Assembly (NCBI GenBank): GCA_035296965.1
Contig: DATGZX010000244.1
Coordinates: forward strand, 1 to 14,016
Source: DATGZX01 sp035296965
GTDB taxonomy: Bacteria > Planctomycetota > Planctomycetia > Gemmatales > Gemmataceae
Reading direction: 5' to 3'
Length of the DNA stretch: 14,016 nt
The notes under the pieces were generated by a model. The model made no database searches. It was not told where the DNA came from and saw only the letters and a program-made list of their open reading frames with translations. Shown here one piece after another: positions 1 through 6,106 of this stretch; position 1 is the first letter of the stretch; each line of letters starts with the position of its first letter. A program made the position numbers and the translations under genes.

Positions 1-1049
1 GAGGCATTCTGGGCCGTGTAATTCGTATCTCCTGCCACGTATGTGTAGGTGACCGTATAGGGCCCAGCGGCGAGAGTGCTGGTGTGGAACGTCGTGGAGA
101 AATGGCCGCCAGTACCCAGTACCGCCGCTTGCGTCACGCCATTGAGGGTGACATTCACCGTGCCGCTGGTGGGGTACAACGCGCCGTCGATAAGTTTGCC
201 GGACAGAGTGACGGAAGTTGTGCCCACCGCAATGGTCGGGGAGGCCAGAGCGCTGAACACGGCGGTCGCGGGATTGATGACCATCGTCGACGTAGCCGTA
301 GTGCCGGAATAATTCGGGTCATAACTGGTGAAGTTGGCGATCACAGTATAGGAACCGGCGGCGGCCGGCGCAGTGGACGAGCCGTCGTAGGTGAACGTGA
401 ACGCGCCGTTCACCGGAGTCACGCCGTCCAAGCCGACGGCGCTGGCGGTTGCAACGAACGGACTGCCGTTAAAGGTGAACGGCCCATCGTTGAAGATAAT
501 CGTGGGCGCGGGCGCGGTGGAAGTCACAGTAATGGTGCTCGTGCCGTTCTGGGCCGCAAAATCCGTATCTCCCGGCACGTAGACGTAGGTGGCTGTGTAG
601 CTCCCGGCAGGGAGAGTGCTGGTGTCAAATGTCGCGGAGAATTGATCGCCAGTAACCAGGGGCGCTGCTTGAGTCACGCCATTGAGAGTTATGTTTACTG
701 TGCCGCTTGCAGGCCCCCCACCCAGAGCAGCGTCGATAAGAGTGCCGGAGAGGGTGACGGAAGTTGTTCCCACGGGAATGGTCGGGGAGATCAGGCTGCC
801 GAATACGGCCGGCGCGGGATTGATGATCATGGTCGATGTGGCAATGGTGTTGCCGTAATTCGGGTCGCTGCTGCTGAAATAGGCGGTCACGGTATAGCTG
901 CCGGCGAAAGAGGGCGGATTGGATGGGCCGCTGTAGCTGAAGGTGAACGTGCCGTTCACGGGAGTCACGCCGTCCTTGCCCACCGCGGTGGCGGTTGCGT
1001 AGAACGGATAGCCATTAAACGTGAATGGACCGTCATTGAAGATAATCGT
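1..1049 (-). repeat. Direct repeat of ~540 bp Ig-like module inside the kelch/Ig gene
   Basis: Two in-frame copies lie end to end: about 504-1049 and 1-503 (the second is cut by the window edge). Both begin with codons for TIIFNDGPFTFNG and contain GVTPVNG.FTF, DPNY, TSTM.INPA, VGTTSVTLSG and NVTLNGVTQAA-type segments. The matching string gagagtgctggtgt occurs at 72 and 612, an offset of 540 bp. A 2-residue length difference (ALGGGPASG versus ALYPTSG) makes the offset 546 bp further upstream in the gene. More copies may follow outside the window. Confidence 0.85.
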
Positions 1050-2912
1050 GGCCGTGGGGAGCACGTTAAACGTCACCGTTTGCGTGGCAGTGCCGACTGG
1101 GTTGGATGCCTCAAAGGTGATGTTGACCAGCCCCAGCCCGCTTGCGGCCGGCGTGTAGGTAACCACGCCAGTGTTCGGATCGATCGACACGGTTGTCGGC
1201 CCGCTAAGGACGGAATACGTCAGTGGGTTGCCTACTCCAAGAAGGGTGATCTGGATCGTCTGGTTCTCGGTTACATTCACGGGGCCAGACCACAAGGCTC
1301 CATTACTAAGCAGGAATGCCGGCGCTTGAGGGAAACTAGGCGGGAACCACGTCTCGCCGGTGGCAACGTTGGAAGCGGCCGTCTGGATGCCCGTCGCCAG
1401 GTCCGTGGCCGTGACGTAATAGCTGTGGGAACTTCCTGTCGCAAGTCCGCCGACAGTGTACGACGCTGTCGTCACCCCGCTGGCGATCGTGGTATAGACC
1501 CAGTGGCCCCCATGCGAACCCTTGCCGCCGCCATTCGAGACGAACTTTTCTTCTGTAACCGTGTATGTCACCCCGGCCGGATCGTAAACCGCATTCCAGG
1601 AGAGCGCGATGGAGCTGGTCGAAGCGCCCGTCGCCGTCAGGCCTGTCGGAGCGGCTGGGACCACCGGCAGTGTATAGGTCTGCGTCGTGCTTCCGGCGTA
1701 GTTGCTGGCCTGCACCGTCACGGAATAGCTGCCGACCTGGCTGGTGGTTGGCGCCCAGGAGATCAAACCGGTGTTGGAGTCAATGGTCATGCCCACCGGG
1801 GCCGCGGTCAGAGAGTAGGTCGGTTGCGGATTGCCTGTGGAGAAAATCCCGTGGCCGTATGCTTGATTAGCGTATGCCGCGCCCAAACTCGTGGTCGTGA
1901 TGACGGGAGCCGCGTCGGGCTGATTGAGCTGCTGGCTGACATAGACCGAGGCAGTCGCAATACCGTTTACGTCGTATCCTCCGGCCACGACGATGCGGCC
2001 AAGGGAATCCGAGGTCGCCGCTTCCGAACTCACGGGCGCCGGCAGCGAGGTTTCCGTGGTCCAGGTATTGGTGCTCTCGTTGTAGCTCTCCACGTCGGCG
2101 GTGGTTCCGGAGCTGGTAATGCCGCCAAGGACGTAAATCAGGCCATTCGATCCGAGGACCGCCGCGCTGCCCTCGGTAGCCACGGGCAAGGGCGCTACAG
2201 TGTCCCACACATTGCTGGCGATGGTATAGCGGTAAACCGCGGACGAAATCTGACCGTTGCCACCCATGCCGCCGAAGGCAAAGACATGGCCGGCGCCGTC
2301 GGCCACAGCCGAAAGCGATGAGAGACTTTGTGGCAGCGACGCAATGAGGGTCCAAGTGTTGTTGGCTTGGTTGTACACTTCTGCCGACCGGCCGCCACCT
2401 TGACCGCCGAGCGCATAGATTAGATGGTTCTCGTCGGTCGCGTAGCCGAACTGGGCGCGCGGCGAGTTCATACTTGCCACGCTGCTCGTGGATCCAGTAA
2501 AGCCGTAGGCGCTACTGAGGGGATCGCCCTCGCCATTCCGGCCGCCGAATATCAGGAGATTCCCGTTAGGCAATATGCCCGCGCCCAGCGCGACGCGAGA
2601 TTGATCGAGAGGAGTGCTATATGTATAGCCCGTCTCCCAGGCGGGATTGGCGGCGGCGAATGTGGGAACTAAGATCGCGCCGGACGACTCTCCTAGAATC
2701 ACTGTAGACTGAGAGCTGTTCTGAACAGCGGCCACCCCTGCAGTAGCGAGCGGCAAGGGCACGCCCGCAGCCCACGACAACGGCGCTGGCAAATCGCGCG
2801 TCTCCAGGAATTCGACACGTAATCTAGATCGCGGCGCGCGGCGGCGCGTCGAGGAACCTGTCGCTCGTTTTTGTGAAGAAGAGATGAATTTGCGCAACCA
2901 ATTCTGAAGCAT
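1..2912 (-). CDS. Exported kelch-repeat / Ig-like multidomain protein, C-terminus cut by window edge
   Basis: An open frame of 970 codons runs from ATG at 2912 off the left edge without a stop. The N-terminus (MLQNWLRKF..., then VEFLETRDLP at residues 34-43) matches the planctomycete LEPR-XLL type of sorting region, so export or surface location is inferred. Residues about 119-325 hold four to five kelch motifs (IFGG, YALGG, FAFGG, YVLGG, VVAGG, with VYN..NTW and SYN..TNTW), suggesting a beta-propeller. Then come a putative-Ig (He_PIG-like) domain at 336-417, an FnIII-like domain at 419-520, a second putative-Ig domain at 529-618, and two near-repeat modules of about 180 residues (620-800, 802-970) that each join an MBG-like and a Big_3-like Ig domain. 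Another in-frame ATG lies at 2945; 2912 is preferred because AGGGG stands 10 nt before it and the protein then starts like its relatives. Function is unknown; adhesion or surface structure is a guess. Domain reading is by eye. Confidence 0.85.
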   Translation of the reverse strand, partial: MLQNWLRKFISSSQKRATGSSTRRRAPRSRLRVEFLETRDLPAPLSWAAGVPLPLATAGVAAVQNSSQSTVILGESSGAILVPTFAAANPAWETGYTYSTPLDQSRVALGAGILPNGNLLIFGGRNGEGDPLSSAYGFTGSTSSVASMNSPRAQFGYATDENHLIYALGGQGGGRSAEVYNQANNTWTLIASLPQSLSSLSAVADGAGHVFAFGGMGGNGQISSAVYRYTIASNVWDTVAPLPVATEGSAAVLGSNGLIYVLGGITSSGTTADVESYNESTNTWTTETSLPAPVSSEAATSDSLGRIVVAGGYDVNGIATASVYVSQQLNQPDAAPVITTTSLGAAYANQAYGHGIFSTGNPQPTYSLTAAPVGMTIDSNTGLISWAPTTSQVGSYSVTVQASNYAGSTTQTYTLPVVPAAPTGLTATGASTSSIALSWNAVYDPAGVTYTVTEEKFVSNGGGKGSHGGHWVYTTIASGVTTASYTVGGLATGSSHSYYVTATDLATGIQTAASNVATGETWFPPSFPQAPAFLLSNGALWSGPVNVTENQTIQITLLGVGNPLTYSVLSGPTTVSIDPNTGVVTYTPAASGLGLVNITFEASNPVGTATQTVTFNVLPTATIIFNDGPFTFNGYPFYATATAVGKDGVTPVNGTFTFSYSGPSNPPSFAGSYTVTAYFSSSDPNYGNTIATSTMIINPAPAVFGSLISPTIPVGTTSVTLSGTLIDAALGGGPASGTVNITLNGVTQAAPLVTGDQFSATFDTSTLPAGSYTATYVYVPGDTDFAAQNGTSTITVTSTAPAPTIIFNDGPFTFNGSPFVATASAVGLDGVTPVNGAFTFTYDGSSTAPAAAGSYTVIANFTSYDPNYSGTTATSTMVINPATAVFSALASPTIAVGTTSVTLSGKLIDGALYPTSGTVNVTLNGVTQAAVLGTGGHFSTTFHTSTLAAGPYTVTYTYVAGDTNYTAQNA

Positions 2913-3307
2913 CGTTTTGGTACCCCTGGGGCGATGCCAGTTCATTTCACGAGACCTATCCGCACCTTCAACATAAAGGAGCGTGGCTCGTTCAGCGTTA
3001 CTCTTGCTATGAATTCGGGGAGCAAGGGTGGTCGAGCTTACGCCTGGTGCGCAGCGCCCGGACCCCTGGAGGACGGGAATAACTTTCCGTGCCAGTATAA
3101 CAATCGATTCGACGGAGAGAAGAGCTAAACGCCTTTTTTGTCTTTTTTCTGGGCTGATCCTCACGGAATTTGAACAAATACAAGTCTGGGGCCTTACCCG
3201 ACCCGGATTCAAACGTATCTCCACAAATCTCTCAGGGCGCAATTTCGGTCGGTAAAAGCCTCTACTCATGTTTGAGACAATGGGCCGCGAAGGACTCAGG
3301 GCGCGCA
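2913..3307. other. Gene-free intergenic region upstream of the kelch/Ig gene
   Basis: This 395-nt stretch separates the stop of the amidohydrolase from the start of the kelch/Ig gene; both are on the minus strand. It holds a possible minus-strand promoter (about 3094-3150) and an A/T-rich tract at 3131-3150. No convincing gene is seen: the short open frames here (for example 2934-3128 plus) have no ribosome binding site and no recognisable protein motif. No clear rho-independent terminator for the amidohydrolase was found. Confidence 0.6.
3094..3150 (-). promoter_or_regulatory. Possible promoter of the kelch/Ig gene with UP-like A-tract
   Basis: On the minus strand TGTTATACT (3094-3102) reads as an extended -10 (TG, one base, TATACT). 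The expected -35 position holds only a weak match (TCTTCT/CTTCTC). Upstream of it, at the distance usual for an UP element, is AAAAAAGACAAAAAA (within 3131-3150). It would give a leader of about 175 nt. This is pattern matching only; planctomycete promoters are poorly defined. Confidence 0.3.
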
Positions 3308-5305
3308 TCAGCGGTCGCGGTTGCCAGCGGCCAGGTTCCTTGATGCCGCTTCGATCAGGGCGCTAACCAGCACGCCGCCGCAGGAGCAGTTTGGACCACA
3401 TCCCATGGCGCGGGGCGTGAGTCCGAGCATCCCATCAAGGCTGCCGGTGCGGCGCGGGAATGGCTGCAGCAGAGGGCGGTCATTCCAGCCGAACGAAGCG
3501 ACGACAGGAGTTGGAGGGACCACGCGGATGGGAGCTTGGCCGATCTTCTTTGCCTTGTCCACCGGGAACTTCCGGCCCTCGAACACGGTGCCCCACACCG
3601 CGATGTCCTTGATCGTCTTGGGATCAACCGTGAGAGGATCGCTGTCGAGAATCGTGAAGTTGGCGATCTTCCCCGGTGCAATGCTCCCGAGTTCGTGTTC
3701 CTTTTTCCAAGAATATGCGGCTTCGATGGTCACTGCGCGCAGAGCTTTTTCTACCGAGATCCTCTGCTCCGGCCCGGCGACGTGGCCGGACGGCGTTATG
3801 CGGTTCACCCCGCACCAGGCAAGGAACAATGGGCTGGCGGGGGCCATCGGCAGGTCGGAGTGGAACGAAAGTGGAATGTGCTGCCTCACTACCGAGCCGT
3901 TCCGCACCATCGCGTCGGCCCGTTCTTTCCCCAGGCCGACCTCGCCGAATTTGTCCGCGAACCCCACCGGGTAATACGGGTTCGAGCTGACGATACACCC
4001 AAGGCGAGCAATCCGTCCGACTTGTTCTTGGCTCGAATTGGCAAAGTGGACGATCACGGTCCGGTGGTCGGGCCGGGGGTTTTCCCTCATCCGTCGTTCG
4101 AGAATGTCGAGCAGAACCTGCAGGCCAAGGTCCCCATTGACGTGGATGTGGAGCCGATAGCCCGCGTCCCAGTACAGCTTGGCCCGCTTTTCGAGTTCCT
4201 CCGGAGGCATGATCCACTGGCCTTTGTGCCCGTCCTGGTAACCGTCCTTCATCTGCATGAGCTGCGAGATAATCGCCCCGTCGGCGAATAGCTTCACCTG
4301 CTTCGGAAAGAACGCTACCTTCCCGGACGTGCTGAGAGCAATCTGTTCCTCCGTAGCAGCGAGCGCCTTTCCCAGCCCGACCCTGTCCGGTATTCCCCGG
4401 CCGTCCGCCAAGAAGGTGCTGTACATGGGCGTGTCGTCTGCTCCGAGGATCCGCTGGTACAGTTTCCAGATCTCGGGCGTCACCAAGGCACCCGGCTCGT
4501 TGTATGCGGTCACGCCGTTCTGATGGAGATAGGCGACCGTTTGCTTGAGGCCGAAGGTGAGCCGTTCCGGCGTAGCGAGCTTACTCAGAAGTGGTGCCAT
4601 GATGAAGTTGAGGCCGCCCTCGTAGAAGTGCCCGGCCGGCCAATCGACTTGCTCGCTCCAGAGTCCCTTGCCCTTGGTGCTCTCTTCGGTGACGTTGAGC
4701 GCCTTGAGCGCCGCCGAGTTGAGGTAGAACTCGTGGCAGGAGCGGTGCCAGATGGCGATGGGCCGGTCACTACTGATATCGTCGAGCATCTTGCGGTCGA
4801 GCTTGCCGTGCCACAAGGGGTGGTAGCCCCACGAGAAGAACCACTCCTTGGGGTCTTTCAAGCGTTTCTCCGCGCCTCTCAGCCGGGCCATGTACTCCTC
4901 CGGGTTGGCGGCCGCCTTGCACACCCGCCCGGGAAGAACCCAGTCCTCGTTGGCGATGACCTCCACCGCCAAGGTGAGCGCTCCAAGAATCGGGTGCAGG
5001 TGTTGGTCGATCAGCCCCGGGATGACCACCTTCTTGGCGAAGGTGTCGTCGGTTGTGAACGTGTTGCCGCCGAGCGCCTTCTTCACCTCGTCCAGCGAGC
5101 CGACGGCGACGATGCGGCCACCCGAGACCGCAACGGCGGTCGCCTCCGGATTCGCAGCCTCCATGGTGATGATCTTCTGCGCCGGGAAGACAACGACGTG
5201 GCCGGCGTCGGGGGCGAGGGCCTTACTTAACAGCGAGTTCAAGTCGCCTTGGCCGCGCGAGCTCGCGGCGAAGATCAGCACGGCGATGCCATAAAGGGGA
5301 CGCAT
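3308..5305 (-). CDS. Exported amidohydrolase, YtcJ / amidohydrolase-3 type
   Basis: The 665-residue protein has the full set of metal-site motifs of the amidohydrolase-3 (YtcJ-like) family. These are QHLHP (H102, H104) after VIPGLID, KLFADGA with K338 as the likely carboxylated lysine, HIHVNGD (H386, H388), VIVHFA (H420) and FHSDLP (D483). The closing PGKIANFTILDSDPL segment (544-558) is typical of the small beta-sandwich domain. Family members hydrolyse amide or formamide bonds; the substrate here cannot be told. Residues 5-16 are hydrophobic and look like a signal peptide, so an extracytoplasmic enzyme is likely. About 75 residues follow the usual end and include GCGPNCSCGG (C636, C640, C642), a possible metal or disulfide site. 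The ATG and codons 2-4 lie inside the inverted repeat of the adjoining RAYT element, and the transposase stops 4 nt upstream. The next in-frame ATG (M48) would remove the signal peptide and part of the sandwich domain, so 5305 is kept. Confidence 0.9.
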   Translation of the reverse strand: MRPLYGIAVLIFAASSRGQGDLNSLLSKALAPDAGHVVVFPAQKIITMEAANPEATAVAVSGGRIVAVGSLDEVKKALGGNTFTTDDTFAKKVVIPGLIDQHLHPILGALTLAVEVIANEDWVLPGRVCKAAANPEEYMARLRGAEKRLKDPKEWFFSWGYHPLWHGKLDRKMLDDISSDRPIAIWHRSCHEFYLNSAALKALNVTEESTKGKGLWSEQVDWPAGHFYEGGLNFIMAPLLSKLATPERLTFGLKQTVAYLHQNGVTAYNEPGALVTPEIWKLYQRILGADDTPMYSTFLADGRGIPDRVGLGKALAATEEQIALSTSGKVAFFPKQVKLFADGAIISQLMQMKDGYQDGHKGQWIMPPEELEKRAKLYWDAGYRLHIHVNGDLGLQVLLDILERRMRENPRPDHRTVIVHFANSSQEQVGRIARLGCIVSSNPYYPVGFADKFGEVGLGKERADAMVRNGSVVRQHIPLSFHSDLPMAPASPLFLAWCGVNRITPSGHVAGPEQRISVEKALRAVTIEAAYSWKKEHELGSIAPGKIANFTILDSDPLTVDPKTIKDIAVWGTVFEGRKFPVDKAKKIGQAPIRVVPPTPVVASFGWNDRPLLQPFPRRTGSLDGMLGLTPRAMGCGPNCSCGGVLVSALIEAASRNLAAGNRDR

Positions 5306-5308
5306 CTA
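5293..5308. repeat. Left terminal inverted repeat of the RAYT element
   Basis: aaaggggacgcatcta; its reverse complement is found exactly at 6050-6065. The reverse strand contains ATG CGT CCC CTT T, which forms the start codon, codons 2-4 and the first base of codon 5 of the amidohydrolase. Confidence 0.85.
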
Positions 5309-5309
5309 A

Positions 5310-6008
5310 TTATTTCCCCCCCTTCCGCGCGTCGTCCGGTCGTTTCCGTGGCCGGCCGCGGGGCCGGATCGTCGACTGCAAGCCTAAGCGCTTCACCACC
5401 CTTTGCACCCAGCGGTCCGAACCATACGGTCGCCCGCGCGCCACCGATTGGCGCATCGCTGCCAATTCCGCTTCCGTCTGCGGCTTGTTGACCAACTGCG
5501 GCCAGTTGGCCGGCAGGACGACCGGGCCGGGGTGCAAGCGCCGCAAGGCAACTTCGCCGCCCGCCAAACGGCACGCCAAGCTGGACCAGGGCCAGTCCTC
5601 GGCACGGCGCACCAACCCAGCCCGCAGGGGGTTGCGTTCGACGTAACGAAGCACGCTCAAAAGGTGTTCGTCCTCTGCCACCGCAAACGCCTTGAAGCGA
5701 TTCTGGTAGACGTGGCCGCTGCCCGTCGAGTGGTGGTGCTTGTGCCAGCGGACCGAATGCGTCAAGGTCAGCCAGCGCAAAAACGCCGTCAGTTGCCCCT
5801 CGGCGGCAGGCCAAAGCACGAAATGCCAGTGGGTGGGCATGATGCAGTAGCCTAAGACGCGCAGGGGGTGCTTTTCCAGGGCCTCGTCGAGCACGCGCAG
5901 GAAGGCCTCGTAATCAGCAGCTTTGCGAAACAGCTTGAGCCGGGCCGTCGCACGGTTAAGTGCGTGGTAGACATAGCCGCCCGGCGTTTGGCGGGCACTG
6001 CGTGGCAT
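5310..6008 (-). CDS. REP-associated tyrosine transposase (RAYT, Y1/HUH family)
   Basis: A 232-residue protein, a normal length for a RAYT. It has the N-terminal YHALNRATAR segment (14-23), the HUH metal-binding motif in IMPTHWHFVLW (H60, H62), GHVYQNRFK (98-106), and the catalytic-tyrosine segment RYVERNPLRAGLV (Y122 the likely nucleophile) followed by WPWSS. The C-terminal part contains GRPYGSDRWV and a basic tail (RPRGRPRKRP). Such enzymes nick and join single-stranded DNA and are linked to dispersal of REP-type palindromes. All key residues are present, so it may be active. The ATG has no clear Shine-Dalgarno sequence (ccttcctgc precedes it). It ends with TAA at 5310-5312, and the amidohydrolase ATG begins 4 nt later, so the two may be co-transcribed. 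Confidence 0.93.
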   Translation of the reverse strand: MPRSARQTPGGYVYHALNRATARLKLFRKAADYEAFLRVLDEALEKHPLRVLGYCIMPTHWHFVLWPAAEGQLTAFLRWLTLTHSVRWHKHHHSTGSGHVYQNRFKAFAVAEDEHLLSVLRYVERNPLRAGLVRRAEDWPWSSLACRLAGGEVALRRLHPGPVVLPANWPQLVNKPQTEAELAAMRQSVARGRPYGSDRWVQRVVKRLGLQSTIRPRGRPRKRPDDARKGGK

Positions 6009-6014
6009 GCAGGA

Positions 6015-6043
6015 AGGCTAGCAACATTGGGCTGCGGTGTCAA
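6015..6043 (-). promoter_or_regulatory. Possible promoter of the RAYT gene
   Basis: On the minus strand a perfect -35 consensus TTGACA (6038-6043) is followed after 17 nt by TAGCCT (6015-6020), which keeps only three of six -10 consensus bases. The expected transcript start would be at or very near the RAYT ATG, which fits the missing Shine-Dalgarno sequence. If real, it would read on into the amidohydrolase. Tentative. Confidence 0.3.
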
Positions 6044-6049
6044 GAAAAA

Positions 6050-6065
6050 TAGATGCGTCCCCTTT
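6050..6065. repeat. Right terminal inverted repeat of the RAYT element
   Basis: tagatgcgtccccttt, the exact reverse complement of 5293-5308. On the plus strand it presents an outward-facing ATG CGT CCC CTT T at 6053, the mirror image of the other end. The open frame starting there (6053-6583 plus) runs antisense to the giant protein gene and is not considered a gene. Confidence 0.85.
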
Positions 6066-6106
6066 TTCCCCTTTTTCTTTTCAGCTCCACTCTCTTCAGG
6101 GGTGCG

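Larger units (their letters stand above)
5293..6065 (-). mobile_element. RAYT-type IS200-like element bounded by 16-bp inverted repeats
   Basis: A perfect inverted repeat (aaaggggacgcatcta at 5293-5308, its complement at 6050-6065) flanks a single RAYT transposase gene, giving a unit of about 773 bp. Just inside each repeat is an A/T-rich run (attattt on the left, ttttt read inward from the right end). The GGGGAC...ATTTT style of end resembles termini I recall for RAYT genes in other bacteria. No target-site duplication is visible, as expected for HUH (Y1) transposases. The exact outer ends are uncertain by a few bases because both flanks are A- or T-rich. It is inserted between the amidohydrolase and the giant repeat protein gene. 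Confidence 0.75.

Noticed and set aside
84..2321. 745-codon open frame on the plus strand
   Set aside because: It lies antisense to the kelch/Ig gene, whose frame shows clear domain motifs. The plus-strand translation is Arg/Gly-rich with no recognisable fold, as expected for a mirror frame in GC-rich coding DNA.
3190..3235. tRNA-like string (acccggattcaaacg) in the intergenic region
   Set aside because: No matching acceptor, D-arm or anticodon stem could be drawn on either strand.
3231..3304. 10-bp direct repeat ctcagggcgc at 3231 and 3295
   Set aside because: Too short and GC-rich to be more than chance; nothing between the copies looks like an insertion.
3536..4291. 251-codon plus-strand frame
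   Set aside because: Antisense shadow of the amidohydrolase gene, whose metal-binding motifs fix the real frame.
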